Positions 50,312-61,536 of a DNA stretch of 64,000 nucleotides are shown here, one piece after another (positions within the stretch are counted from its first letter, which is position 1; every line of letters begins with the position of its first letter). The DNA is from Streptomyces sp. SW4 (GTDB taxonomy: Bacteria; Actinomycetota; Actinomycetes; Streptomycetales; Streptomycetaceae). Both the position numbers and the translations under genes were made by a program. The notes below the pieces were generated by a model. That model had not been told where the DNA came from. It made no database searches and saw only the letters and a list, made by a program, of their open reading frames with translations. Location: assembly GCA_003248315.1 (NCBI GenBank), contig QKWM01000002.1, forward strand, positions 186,001-250,000. Direction: 5' to 3'.

Positions 50312-53300
50312 CTACAGGGCGGGCAGAGCGGACAGGTGGGCGACGAGTTCGTCGACGGTGGACTCGCTGAGCTGCTGGAGCGGCAGGGTCTCGCCGAACC
50401 GCTCGGTGATCTCGAACCGGAGGTTCATCGCGCCGATGGAGTCCACGCCCAGCTCGACGAGGGTGCGGCCGGTGTCGATGGCGCCGCCGGAACCGGGTCC
50501 GGCGGCCAGCTCGCCGATGAACTCCACGAGCCGGCGGACCCGTTCGTCACCGGCGACCCCTGCCGGCGCGGGCTCCGGCTCGGGCTCCGGCGCGGGCTCG
50601 GGCTCGGGCTCGGATACGAGCACGGGTGCGGGCGCGGTCGCGGGTGCGGGCACGGTCGCGGGCGCGGGCGCGGGTGCGGGCGCGGGCGCGGGTGCGGGCG
50701 CGGGCGTGGCTGCGGCCGGAGGCGCGGGTACGGGTACCTGTTCCCGCACCTCCTGGGCCGCCGGGCCGGCCGGAACCTCCGGGCCGGCCGGGGTCGTGTG
50801 GCCTGCGGGGCCGGCCGGGCCGGTCTCCGGGAGCCAGTGGCGGGTGCGCAGGAACGGGGTGGCCGGGAGGGGAACCACCGCGGCCGTGCCGGTGTCCGGG
50901 GCGTGACGGTCCACCTGCCACCCGGCCACCCACAGGTCGGCCAGCTGCTCCAGGCGGCCCGTCCGCCACAGCGTGCCGAGGAGGTCGTCGGTCTCCGGAG
51001 CCTGCTCCCGGCCGGCCTCGACCGTGCCCGCGCGCACCGCGCCGGCGGCACGGCCGTCCTCGGCGAAGCGGCCCAGCGCGGCGGCGAGTTCGGCGGTGCC
51101 GGTGACGACGGCGGCGAGCCGGGCGGGGCCGGTGGCCCGTCCGGTGCGCAGCGTCCGGGCGACGGCGGCGAGCGGAGTGTCGCGGCCCGGCCCGGTGAGC
51201 CATGCGGCCAGCCGTCCGGCGAGCGCGGTGAGATGGGCGGAGGTGGGCGCGGAGACCAGCACGAGCTGCCGGCCGTCCGGCTCGGCGACTGCGGTGTCCG
51301 GTTCCTCGGGAAGGTACTCCTCCAGGATCACGTGGGCGTTGACGCCGCCCGCGCCGAAGGAGCTGACGCCCGCCCGCCGGGGCAGCTCCCGCCCCTCGGC
51401 GTCCCGCAGCCGGGGCCAGGGCGCGGCCTCGTGCTGCAGCCGGAAGCGGGAACCGGCCAGGCCGAGCCCGGGGTTGACGGGGTCGGCGTGCAGGGTGGGC
51501 GCGAGCGTGCCGTGCCGCAGTTGCAGCAGGACCTTGGTGAGGGCCGCGATTCCGGCGGCCGACTCCCCGTGCCCGATGGCGGACTTGACCGAGCCGAGCG
51601 AGCACGGCACCGCGGCGGCGGCGCCCTGCCCGTAGGTCTCGTTCAGGGCCGCGACCTCGACCGGGTCGCCCAGTTCGGTGCCGGTGCCGTGCGCCTCGAC
51701 GACGGTGACGGTGGCCGGGTCCACGCCGCCGCGGCGCAGCGCCTGCCGCAGCACCCGGGCCTGGGCGCGGGGGCTGGGGGCGGTGAAACCGTTGGTACGG
51801 CCGCCGTGGGCGACGGCGGTTCCGCGGATGAGGGCGTGCACGGTGTCACCGTCCGCGAGGGCCCTCGAGAACCGCTTGATCACCAATGCCCCGGCGCCTT
51901 CGCCCGGCCCGAACCCGGCGCCGCCGGTGCCGAAGCTGCGGCACCGGCCGTCCTCGGCGAGGAAGCCGGAGCGGCGCAGCATCCGGAACCGGGAGGGGTG
52001 CAGGTAGAGGTTGACGCCGCCGGCCAGCGCGGCGGCGCACTCGCCGCGGCGCAGTGCCTCCACGGCCAGGTGCACGGCGACCAGCGAGGAGGAGCAGGCG
52101 GTGTCGACGGGCTGGCTGGGGCCGCGCAGGTCGAGCAGGTACGACAGCCGGTTGGGCGGCGACCAGTGGTGTCCGGACGGCATGTCCCGCTGCCCGGCGG
52201 CCCAGCGTTCGGCGCCGAGCAGGGGGTAGTCGGCGGAGGTGATCCCGGCGAACACCCCGACGCTGCGGGCCTCGCCGTCGGCCGCGGTGAGCGCGTCGAG
52301 GCGGGCACCGGTGAGGCCGGCGTCCTCCAGCGCCTCCCAGGCGATCTCCAGGAACAGCCGTTCCTGGGGGTCGACGAACGCGGCCTCGTGCGCGGACAGG
52401 CCGAAGAAGACGGGGTCGAAGGCGTCCACGCGGTCCAGGAAGTGGCCCCGGGCGGACACGCCGCCGCTGTCGCTCCACCGGTCGGTGGGCAGGTCCCCGA
52501 CGGTGTCCTTGCCGACCAGGAGGTTCTCCCAGAAGGCGTCGAGGCAGTCGGCGCCCGGGTACCGCCCGCTGATGCCGACGACGGCGAACACGTCGTCCTC
52601 GGTGTCGGTGTCGGGGCCGGCCGGTTCGGTGACGGCCGGCCGGGCCGGGCGCGGGCCGGCGTTCGGCGCCGTGCGCGCGGGGGCGGCCTCCTGGGCGGGC
52701 GCGGAGCCGGCCGCGGGTGTGAGCGCGGGCGTGGGCGCGGGCGTGGGCGCGGGGGTCTCGTCGCCGCCGGTGGGGGCCGGGTCCGGAGTCAGGCGGCGCA
52801 GGTGGGCGGCGAGTTCGGCGAGGTCGCGCAGGCCGAAGAGCATCTCGGGGCCGATGGGCGCGATCCGGCCGCTCAGCTTCGAGGCGAGGGTGCGGATCAT
52901 CACCGAGTCCAGGCCCAGGGCCTCCAGCGACGTGCCGGGGCCGATGGCGGACCGGTCGTGGCCGAGGGTCTCGGCGACGGTGCGGCAGACCAGGTCGAGC
53001 AGGTCACGGTCGGCGGCCCGGGCCCCGGACGCGGGCCCGGCCTGCGGCACCGGCCCGGCGTCGGAGGCGGGGCGGCCGGCGGAGGCGGGGCGGCCGGCGG
53101 GGCGGGGCGGTCGGCGGAGGCGCCGGTGCCGTCCGTGTCCCGTACGGGGAGCAGTCCGAGACCGGCGAGGTGCCGCCGCCAGGCGTCGGCCCGGCCGTGG
53201 AAGACGGAGACGACGTCGGGGCCGCCGGCGCCGAGCAGCCGGTGCAGCGCGGCGAGCCCGGGCCCGGCGGGCAGCGGGACCATGCCGACGCGCTCCTCCA

Positions 53301-56300
53301 CGACCTGGCGGACGGGCTCGGGGATGGTCATGCCGGGCACGTCCCACAGCGGCCACTGCACCGACAGGGTGCGCCCGTGCCGCTCCCCGCCGCGACGCGG
53401 GCCGCGCGGTGCTCGGCGAAGCCGTCCAGCACGCCGTTGGCGTAGGCGTAGTCGGACTGGCCGATGTTGCCGGTGACGGCGGCGACGGACGAGAAGAGCA
53501 CGAAGACGTCGAGCGGGAGGGAGGCGGTGGCCTCGTCCAGGGCGGTGACGCCGCTGATCTTGGGAGCGAGGACGCCGGCCATGCCGTCGGCGCTCTTGCG
53601 CAGCAGGTAGGCGTCCTGGACGATCCCGGCCGCGTGGAAGACGCCGTGCAGGGCGCCCTCGTGGCCGAGGACGTCGCGGACGAGGGCCCGGGCGCCGCCG
53701 GGGGCCGCGATGTCGGCGCGGACGTAGCGCAGCCGGCCGGAGCCGTCCGCCGGGGGCCGCACGGCGGCGTCCAGGTCCTCGGCGGGGGTGCGGCCGCAGG
53801 CGACGACGCGGACCCCGGGGTGCCGGAGCAGGTCCCGGGCCAGGGCGAGGCCGATGCCGCCCATGCCGCCGGTGACCAGGTACACGCCGTCCGGGCGGGG
53901 CGTGAAGCCGGTGGCGGGCGGTGCGGCGGGCCGCAGCACCCTGCGGGTGCGCCGGGCGCCGCGCAGATCGGCGAGGTGCCCGAACTCCGCGCCGGGGGCG
54001 GCCAGTTCCGCCCGGACCCGCGGTGCGGCGGCGGGGCCGTCGTCGGGACGAGCAGGGCCCGGCCCGTCAGGCGCGGGTTCTCCTGGCGCAGGGTCTGCAC
54101 CAGGGCGCGGGCGGCGTCGGCGCGCCGCGGGTCGGCGGTGACGGCGATCAGGGTCAGCGGCTGGGTGCGGTGGGCGGCGAGGACCCGCCGCGCGGCGTCC
54201 AGGGCGGCCACGTCGTCGCCGGTGAGCCGCAGGACGAGGGCGGCGGCCTCCGGCTGCGGCCCGTCGGCGGCACGGTCCGGCGCGATGCCGCCGAGGGCGG
54301 CCGCCAGGTCGCCGTGCGCGTCGTGCACGTACAGCACGTCGCCGGCGCCGGCACTGGTCCCGTCGCCGGTGCCGCTGCCGTTGCCGCTGCCTGTGCCGGT
54401 GCCTGTGCCGGTGCCGCTGCCGGTGTCCGCACCGGGCTCGCGGTGCGGCAGCGGGCACTCCTCCCAGCCGGGCGCGTACAGCACGAGCCCGTCGAGCGGA
54501 TCCCCGTCGGCCCCACGGCCGGCGTCGGCCGGTTCGCGGGCGGTGTCCGGCCGTCCCCGGCCGGCGTCGGACGGTTCCCGGGCGGTGTCCGGCCGTCCCG
54601 GCCGGCGTCGGCCGGGGGCACGACGTAGTGGCGGTCGGGGACGAAGGCGTAGCCGGGGGCGGGGACCCGGCGGTGCCGGGCGGGCGGGCTGACCCGGGCC
54701 CAGTCGACGGCCCCGCCGGCCACATAGCGCCGGGCCGTCTCGCGCAGGGCGGCGGGATCGCCGGCGGCGGCCAGGTCCCAGAGGGTGTCGTCGGCGGCGG
54801 CCGGGCCGGCGGACGGCACCGCGTCCGGGCCGTCCGGTGCGGTGACGGTCCGCTCGTCGGGGGCGCCGGCCGCCAGCCGGTCCAGGGAGGCGAGCAGTCC
54901 GGCACGGTCGGCGGCCAGGAGCGCGGCCCGGTGGCGGTGGTGGTCGCGGGCGCAGGCGAGGGTGTGGGCGAGGTCGGCGAGGCGGACGTCCGCACCGGCG
55001 GGCGAGCGCAGCCAGCGGGCGAGTTCGGCGGCCCGGCCCGCGACGGCCTCGGGCCGGCGGCCGGACAGCGGTACGAGCACGGGAGCGCCGGTGTCCGCCG
55101 CGGGGGACGCCGGGAGCGGCGGTGCCTCCTCCACGACGACGTAGGCGTTGGTGCCGCTGAATCCGAAGGAACTGACCGAGGCGCGGCGGGCCGCCCGCCC
55201 GTGCCGGGCAGCGCGCGGGCCTCGGTGGCGACGGTGAACGGGCCCTCGTCGAAGGGGATGCGCGGGTTGAGGGTGGTGCAGTGCAGCGAGGGCGGCACCT
55301 GGCCGGTGCGCACCACGCCGACGGCCTTGAGCAGGCCGGCCAGTCCGGCGGCGGCCGAGGTGTGGCCGACGTTGCCCTTGACCGAGCCGATCGGGACGCT
55401 GCCCGCGGGCCGGGCCGCCGGGGCGAACGCCTCGTTGAGCGCGGTGACCTCGATGGGGTCGCCGAGCGGGGTGCCGGTGCCGTGGCACTCGACGTAGTCG
55501 ATGCCGGCCGGGTCGAGGCCGAAGCGGTCCAGGGTGGCGGTGATCAGCCGGGCCTGGGAGGCGGCACTGGGCGCGGTGATGCCGTTGGTGCGGCCGTCCT
55601 GGCCGATGCCACAGGCGCGCAGCACGGCGTGCACGGGGTCGCCGTCGGCCAGCGCCTTCGACAGCGGCTTGAGGACGACGACGGCGCAGCCCTCGCCGGG
55701 GACGATGCCGTCGGCGGCGGCGTCGAAGGGGCGGCAGCGGCCGGTCGGCGAGAGCATGCCGGCCCGGCTCATGAACACGTGCGGCAGTTCGGTGAGGTAG
55801 AGGGTGACGCCGCCGACGAGCATCATGTCGGCCTCGCCGAGCCACAGGGCCTGGCAGGCCTGGTGCAGGGCGACCAGGGAGGACGAGCAGGCCGTGTCGA
55901 CGGTGACGGCGGGGCCCTTGAGGTCGAGGTGGTAGGCGATCCGGGCGGCGAGCAGGGAGTTGGAGTTGCCCTGCATCACCTGGGCGAGCCGGGCGTGCTC
56001 GCTCTCCCGTTCGACGAGGTCCTGGTAGTCGTTCATCATGACGCCCGCGTAGACCCCGCAGCGGGTGCCGGCGAGGGCCCCGGTGCGCTGCCCGGCGTGC
56101 TCCAGCGCGCGCCAGGCCTCCTGGAGGAACAGCCGGGCCTGCGGGTCCATGAGTTCGGCCTCGCGCGGCGGCATGCGGAAGAACTCGGCGTCGAACCGGT
56201 CGGCGTCCTCCACGAAGGCGCCCCACTTGCTGACCGACTTCCCCTCGGCCCCGGGTCGGGGTCGTAGTGCTCGGCGATCCGCCACCGGTCGGCGGGACCT

Positions 56301-57049
56301 CCGTGACGAGGTCGTCGCCGTCCAGCAGCCGCTGCCAGAACGTGTCGGCGTCCGGCGCCCGGGGAACCGGGCGCTGTACCCGACGACGGCCACCGGCTCG
56401 GGCACGTCCGGCCGGGACGGCGCGGTGCCGCCCGCCACCGTCCCGGCAGCGGGATCTGCCGCCCGCGCCCCGGCAGCGGCGCCGCCCGCCCCCGCCCCGG
56501 CAGCGGGGCCGGCCGTCGTGGTCCCCTCCCCACCGGCGATCCCGGCCGTCGCGGCCCGCTCCCCGCCGGCGGCGCCGCGTACGGCCCCGCTCGCCGGCCG
56601 CCCGGGGCCGGCCTCCCCGCCGCCGCCAGCAGCAGCGCCGCGGCCCGCTCCCGCGACACCCTGCCCGCGGCGGCCGCCCCACCGGAACCGCCCGCCGGCG
56701 CCGCCCCGGCCGGGGCACCCACGGCACCTCCGGCGCCCCGGCCCCCGCACAGCGGGGCCGCGAGAGCCGGGAGCCACGACATCACCCGGCGCGGCCGGCA
56801 CGTCCGGCGCGCCCGCCGCTCCCCCGGCGTCCGGCGCGCCCACGGCACCCCGAGCCTCCGGAACACCCGGCGCACCGGGCGCCCCGGGGCGCCCGGCGTG
56901 CTCCGGTCCTCGGCGCCGGTGCCGGTGCCGGTGCGGGTACCGGTGCCGGTGCGCGCGCCGGCGGCGCGGAGCAGGGCGGCGGCGGTCGCGGCGTCCAGGG
57001 CGCCGGTCTTCACGCGGGTCAGGATCTCTTTGGCGTCCATGGGTTCCAT
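50312..57049 (-). CDS. Trans-AT PKS: KS-KR-ACP-KS-ACP, several frameshifts
   Basis: ATG 57049 (MEPMDAKEILTRVKTGALDA) after GAGGA. A long disordered, frameshift-rich linker (56950-56400) precedes KS1 (about 56400-55120: VDTACSSSLVALHQA, VECHGTGTPLGDP, KGNVGHTSAAAG, complete triad). A trans-AT post-KS linker leads to the KR (about 54480-53330): VTGGMGGIGLALA, LFSSVAAVTGNIGQ and DYAYANGVLD give an active NADPH reductase; the Asp in GIVQDAYLL suggests a B-type KR. ACP1 LEALGLDSVMIRTL (about 52920). KS2 about 52600-51310: VDTACSSSLVAVHLA, VEAHGTGTELGDP, KSAIGHGESAAG. An Ala/Pro-rich linker (about 50640-50720), then ACP2 LVELGVDSIGAMNL ending at 50312. No AT, DH or ER is present. The chain passes to the Cy domain of the next protein 21 bp downstream. 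Confidence 0.87.
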
Positions 57050-57095
57050 CGGGGTCCTCGTGCGGTCCTCGTGCGGGGCGGGCGGCGGGCGGTCG

Positions 57096-57885
57096 TCAGG
57101 AGGCCGGGTCAGGCCGGGCCACGGGGCTCGGCTCGCCGTAGTCGGCGACGATGCGTTCCAGGACCTCGGGCAGGCGGAACGAGGTGCGGTGCAGGGCGGC
57201 TTCGCGGGCCACCGCCGCCCCGTCTCGGCGAGCAGCGGCGCGGCCAGCTCCCGTTTGAGCAGTTCCAGCGAGGCCCGCGGCGCCCCGCTGACCGAGCGGG
57301 CCAGCTCGCGTGCGGTGGCGGGCACGTCGGCGTGCCGCACGACCCGTACCGGCGCGCCCCGCTCCCGCAGTTCGGCCCCCCGGTAGTTGCGGGCGGAGAA
57401 CAGCATCTCGGTGCCGAGTTCGCGGCCGAAGCGCGCCGGGAACAGATGGGTGGCCCCCATCCCGGGCGTGAAGCCGTAGCGCATGAAGTTGCCCGCGTAC
57501 AGGGAGCGTTCGCTGAACACGGCGAAGTCCGCGTACAGCGCGAGCACCAGGCCGCCGCCGATGGCGTGCCCCTGCACGGAGGCGATCACCGGCAGCGGGC
57601 AGCGTGCGAACACCCGGAAGAAGTCGTCCGTGTCGAAGCTGCCGTTGCCCTGGGCGAAGTTGACCAGCTCGCGCTGGGTTCCGCCGGCGCAGAACAGCTC
57701 CGGGCGGCCTTCGACGAGGACGGCCCGGGTGCGCGGGTCGGCGGCGGCGGACTCGACGGAGTCGACCAGGCCCGAGGTCAGTCCGGGCGAGAAGGTGTTG
57801 CGCCCGTCGGGTCGTCCATGGTGACGACGGCGACGGCGCCCTCCCAGGACAGCCGGACGACGGACTCGGCGGCGGGTGCGGTCAT
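57096..57885 (-). CDS. ECH2-type enoyl-CoA hydratase-like decarboxylase of the beta-branching cassette, two frameshifts
   Basis: About 263 aa, ATG 57885 in an ATGA overlap with ECH1. Crotonase fold: GRPELFCAGGTQ, ASVQGHAIGGGLVLALYADF (oxyanion hole), SLYAGNFMRYGFTPGMGATH. The NFMRYGFTPGMGAT stretch is characteristic of PksI/ECH2 proteins, which decarboxylate the 3-methylglutaconyl-ACP made by ECH1. Frame changes near 57805 and 57220; with the second corrected the protein ends PVARPDPAS at 57096. Together with ECH1 it decides the position and geometry of the branched double bond. Confidence 0.85.
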
Positions 57886-58661
57886 GCGGCACGCTCCGGG
57901 GCGGGTATCCGGCCCAGCAGCGGCTGGACGGCGGGGTCGGCGAGGCGGTCGAGGAAGGTGCGGCCGGCGTCCCGGCCGAGGTGCGCGTCGCGCGGGAAGA
58001 GCCGGGCCCGGTACTCCTTGAGCGCCCCGGCGGTGGACCGGTCGACGCGGCTGAGGGCCACCAGGGTGCGGCGCAGCGCCTGTGCCGGGTCGTCGGCGGC
58101 CAGGTCGGCCAGTCCGGCGGCGAGCGCCGCGCCGGCGTCCAGGTCCTCGGCGAGCAGGGTGGCGGTGAACGCCCGCTGCTCGCCCGTCCTGCGGGCGACG
58201 AAGGGCAGCGCCATGGCGGGGACCAGGCCGACGAGCGCCTCGGTCAGCCGGAACCGGGCGCCGGGCCCGGCGAGCACCAGGTCGCAGGCGGCGGCCAGCC
58301 CGACGCCGCCGGCGGTGGCCCGGCCCTCGACGAGCGCGACGGTGACGACGGGGGTCCGGGTGAGCCGGTCGAGCAGCGTCCAGTACGGCAGCTCGGCCGG
58401 TGCGCCGGGTTCCGGGGTCCGTACGGGGGCGGACAGGTCGGTGCCCGCGCAGAAGTCCTCCCCGCGGGCGGACAGCACCAGGACCCGGCAGCCGGGGTCG
58501 GCCTCGGCCGTGTCGACGGCCGCGTGCAGGGCGTCGAGCAGGTCGGGCGTGATGGCGTTGCGCCGTCCGGGCGCGTCCAGCACGGCGTGCAGCACTCCGC
58601 GCGAGCGGCTGAGCGCCACCGGCGGGGCGGGACTGCCGGGGGTGGCCGGGGCGCCGGTCAT
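57882..58661 (-). CDS. ECH1-type enoyl-CoA hydratase-like dehydratase of the beta-branching cassette
   Basis: About 259 aa, ATG 58661 in an ATGA overlap with the HMG synthase gene. Crotonase fold: ARGEDFCAGTDLS, LVEGRATAGGVGLAAACDLV and FRLTEALVGLVPAMALPFV, the last segment being typical of PksH/ECH1. It dehydrates HMG-ACP to 3-methylglutaconyl-ACP. Intact. The order HMGS-ECH1-ECH2 matches the standard cassette of trans-AT PKS loci. Confidence 0.88.
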   Translation of the reverse strand: MTGAPATPGSPAPPVALSRSRGVLHAVLDAPGRRNAITPDLLDALHAAVDTAEADPGCRVLVLSARGEDFCAGTDLSAPVRTPEPGAPAELPYWTLLDRLTRTPVVTVALVEGRATAGGVGLAAACDLVLAGPGARFRLTEALVGLVPAMALPFVARRTGEQRAFTATLLAEDLDAGAALAAGLADLAADDPAQALRRTLVALSRVDRSTAGALKEYRARLFPRDAHLGRDAGRTFLDRLADPAVQPLLGRIPAPERAA

Positions 58662-59911
58662 CGCGCGGCACCTCCGTCGAGCCACACGTACTCGCGGTGG
58701 TAGTCGCGCACGGCCTCCAGGACGAGGCGGCGCCCGCCGGTGAAGCGCTCCTTGGTGATCTGCGGGAACCGGTCGAGGTCGAAGGTGAACTCCCGGTCGC
58801 CGAACTTCAGCTCGGCGGTGGCGGCGAGGAGTTCGTCGTACTCCTGCATGCTCAGCCGGTAGCGCGCGTCGAGGGCCTCGCGGATGCCCATGGCGCGCAC
58901 CGCGCGCTGGGAGTCGGGGGTGACGACGACGCTGTAGAACTCCGAGGCGCAGCCGGAGCCGTAGGAGAAGACGCCGATGCGCTTCTCGCGGTCGATGACG
59001 GCGTTGTCGAGGGTGGAGGCGAGGGCGAGGAAGACGGTGCCGGCGTAGATGTTGCCGACCTGCTGCGGGTACTGGATCGCGGCGCCGAGGCGGGTGGTGA
59101 AGTCGTCCTCGACGGCCTGCGGGGAGATGCCGCGGCGCAGCTTGCGCAGCGCGGCCCGGTGGGCGCCCTTGACCATCCCGGGGAACGGGGTGTGCATGGC
59201 GAGCAGGTCGAAGGTGTCGACGAAGTCGGCGCCCTCCACCTTGCGCGCGTAGTCGGCGAAGGAGCCCTTGAGGCAGTCGATGTACGTCAGCAGGGACAGG
59301 TCGGTGTCACCGGCCTCCCGCTCCGGGTCGGGGCGGCAGGTGTCCATCACCTCGTAGCTGTGGAAGCCGTTGGCGCCGTGGTCGAAGGCGGCGACCACGG
59401 GGCGGTCGGAGACCAGCATGGCCATCGCGCCCGCGCCCTGGCTGGGCTCGACGTAGGTGTGCGGCACGGGCCGGGCCACGTCGCTGCTGATGACGAGCGC
59501 CTTGGCGCCCTCGAAGGGGCTGGCGGCGACGACGGCGGCGGCCATCTGCAGGGCGGCGGTGCCGCTGTAGCAGGCCTGCTTGGTCTCGAACAGGCGGCAG
59601 CTGCGCGGCAGTCCCAGGTGGTCGTGGACGTAGGTGGCCAGCGACTTGCCGAAGTCGACGCCGGACTCGGTGCCGACGATCAGCAGCTCGATGGAGGCGC
59701 GCTCCTCCTCGGTGAGGGCGTCCACGATCGGCTTGGCGGCGTTCACGGCGAAGGACACGGCGTCCTCGCAGTGCAGCGCGACGCTCTTGCGCGCCATCAT
59801 CAGGTTGCCGATCCGGCTGTCGTCGAGACCGCGGGCCGCGAACAGCGTGGGGACGTCGACATAGGTCTCGCCGCAGTACGCGTTGATGGCTTCGATGCCG
59901 ACCTGCTTCAT
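58658..59911 (-). CDS. HMG-CoA synthase-like enzyme (HCS) for beta-branching
   Basis: 417 aa, intact, ATG 59911. MKQVGIEAINAYCGETYVDV start; general base region DALTEEERA/TESGVDFGKS; nucleophile in FETKQACYSGTAAL (Cys near residue 114); LAMHTPFPGMVKGAHR with the catalytic His. It condenses acetyl from the donor ACP with the beta-ketone of an ACP-bound polyketide, as do PksG and MupH. The acceptor is expected to be the tandem ACP protein encoded just upstream or an ACP beyond the window. Confidence 0.93.
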   Translation of the reverse strand: MKQVGIEAINAYCGETYVDVPTLFAARGLDDSRIGNLMMARKSVALHCEDAVSFAVNAAKPIVDALTEEERASIELLIVGTESGVDFGKSLATYVHDHLGLPRSCRLFETKQACYSGTAALQMAAAVVAASPFEGAKALVISSDVARPVPHTYVEPSQGAGAMAMLVSDRPVVAAFDHGANGFHSYEVMDTCRPDPEREAGDTDLSLLTYIDCLKGSFADYARKVEGADFVDTFDLLAMHTPFPGMVKGAHRAALRKLRRGISPQAVEDDFTTRLGAAIQYPQQVGNIYAGTVFLALASTLDNAVIDREKRIGVFSYGSGCASEFYSVVVTPDSQRAVRAMGIREALDARYRLSMQEYDELLAATAELKFGDREFTFDLDRFPQITKERFTGGRRLVLEAVRDYHREYVWLDGGAAR

Positions 59912-59938
59912 GGTCTTCTCCGTAACTACAGGGCTGCT

Positions 59939-61210
59939 TCAGGGCTGGGCGGGCGGGAGGCTCAGGACGACGGAGGCGTTGATGCCGCCGAAGGCGAAGC
60001 TGTTGCTGAGCGCGGTGCGCAGCGGCCGCGGTTCGCTCACCCGCCCGGCCAGCGGCAGGTCGGCGCACGGGTGCTCCAGGTGCGGGTTGGGGTGCACGGC
60101 GCCGGCCCGCAGCTGGGCGACGGCGGCGACGGCCTCGACGAGTCCGGCCGCCGACAGGCAGTGGCCGGTCAGGGCCTTGGTGGAGTTGACGCGGAGGGTG
60201 TCCCGGCCGCCGAGCACCTTGTGCAGGGACGTCGCCTCGGTCTCGTCGCCGAGGACGGAACCGGTGCCGTGCGCGTTGACGTAGTCGACGTCCTCGGGGG
60301 CGAGGCCCGCCGCGGCCAGTGCCGCGCGCATCGCCGCGGCCTGCCCCTCGGCGTCCGGTTCGGTGCCGCGCCGGGCGTCCAGCCGCTGCCCGCAGCCGGT
60401 GATCTCGGCGAGGACCGGCGCACCGCGCTCCCGGGCGGCGGCCGGCCGCTCCAGCACGACGGCGGCGGCGCCCTCGCCGCGGACGAAGCCCTGCCGGTCG
60501 CGGTCGAAGGGGCGGCACATGCGGGCGGGTTCGGCACGGAACCGCTCGTGCGCGAGCGCGCCGGTACGGCGGAACGCCTCCGCCTCCACCGGCGACAGCT
60601 CGGCCACCGGGGCGACGACGAGGGCGCGCTCGGCCCAGCCGGCGGCGACGGTGCGGGCGGCCTGGATCAGGGCGAGGGTGCCCGCGGCGGACGCCCCGCC
60701 GACGAGCCAGCCCTCGCCGCGGATGCCGGTCAGCTCGCTGACGGTGCCGACGACGTCGGCGTCGAGGTGGGTGAGCGCGTAGGAGGCGCGCAGCCGGCCC
60801 GGCGCCCGGTCGTGGCCGAGGACGGTCTCGGCCTGGTGCGCGAGGGCGAGGTTGCCGCCCGCGACGACGAGCGCGGTGCCGTCGGCGAGCAGGTCCGCCG
60901 TCAGGCCCGCGTCGCGCACGGCGCGCAGCGCCACGCAGGCGGCGCTGCGGGCGGGCAGCGCGGCGCGGCCCGCGACCTTGCGCAGCCGGGCCGCGGTGTC
61001 CGGGTCGTCGGCCAGGTGCCGGGCGGCCCAGCCGGTGAGGGTGAACCCGTCGAGCGCGGCGACGGGCAGCGTGTCCGGTCCGTCGTCCGGGAGGGTCACC
61101 GCGCTGCGGCCGTCGAGCAGGGCGGCGGTGAAGCCGTCCAGGTCGTCGGCGAGCGGGGTGAGGACGGCGGCGGCCGTCACGGCCACGGCGCCGAAGGCCG
61201 GCGGGGTCAT
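59939..61210 (-). CDS. Decarboxylating ketosynthase-like protein (Cys-to-Ser KS) of the beta-branching cassette
   Basis: 423 aa, intact; ATG 61210 in an ATGA overlap with the ACP. KS fold with VGGASAAGTLALIQA, where the usual active-site Cys is Ser; VNAHGTGSVLGDE and KALTGHCLSAAG keep both catalytic His. This Cys-to-Ser pattern is that of PksF/MupG-type proteins that decarboxylate malonyl-ACP to acetyl-ACP and do not extend chains. It should prepare the acetyl group on the adjacent ACP for the HMG synthase. Confidence 0.9.
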   Translation of the reverse strand: MTPPAFGAVAVTAAAVLTPLADDLDGFTAALLDGRSAVTLPDDGPDTLPVAALDGFTLTGWAARHLADDPDTAARLRKVAGRAALPARSAACVALRAVRDAGLTADLLADGTALVVAGGNLALAHQAETVLGHDRAPGRLRASYALTHLDADVVGTVSELTGIRGEGWLVGGASAAGTLALIQAARTVAAGWAERALVVAPVAELSPVEAEAFRRTGALAHERFRAEPARMCRPFDRDRQGFVRGEGAAAVVLERPAAARERGAPVLAEITGCGQRLDARRGTEPDAEGQAAAMRAALAAAGLAPEDVDYVNAHGTGSVLGDETEATSLHKVLGGRDTLRVNSTKALTGHCLSAAGLVEAVAAVAQLRAGAVHPNPHLEHPCADLPLAGRVSEPRPLRTALSNSFAFGGINASVVLSLPPAQP

Positions 61211-61458
61211 GCGCGGGCGCTGAGGTGCTCGCGGAACACGGCGACGAGCGACCTGAGGTCGGTCGCGCCGGTCAGGTCGCCGTTGGGCACCTTGACGCCC
61301 AGCTCCTCCTGGGCGGCGATGACGACGTCCATCCGGTCGATGGAGTTCGCCCCCAGGTCACGCATGCTGTGGTCGAGCGTGATCTCCACGTCGGCGGCCT
61401 CGGGCAGCACGTCGATGATCTGCGCGCGCAGGACGGCGAAGATCTCTTCCTCGGTCAC
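61207..61458 (-). CDS. Donor acyl carrier protein of the HMG cassette
   Basis: 83 aa, ATG 61458, starts MTEEEIFAVLRAQIIDVLPE; phosphopantetheine Ser in RDLGANSIDRMDVVIA. The NSIDRMD sequence is typical of AcpK-like donor ACPs. It receives malonyl, is decarboxylated by the Ser-KS, and donates acetyl to the HMG synthase. First gene of the five-gene cassette, overlapping the KS gene by 4 bp. Confidence 0.9.
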   Translation of the reverse strand: MTEEEIFAVLRAQIIDVLPEAADVEITLDHSMRDLGANSIDRMDVVIAAQEELGVKVPNGDLTGATDLRSLVAVFREHLSARA

Positions 61459-61536
61459 GGTGGATTCCCTCTTCTCTCGGGCTGTCGCGGGGCTCTCGGG
61501 GCCCGGTCGGGTGTCTGCGGTGCGGGGCCGGCGCCG

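Noticed and set aside
53330..55130. Dehydratase domain between KS1 and KR of the PKS
   Set aside because: No HxxxGxxxxP or Dxxx(Q/H) motif is seen; the sequence between is the standard trans-AT post-KS linker plus the KR structural half.
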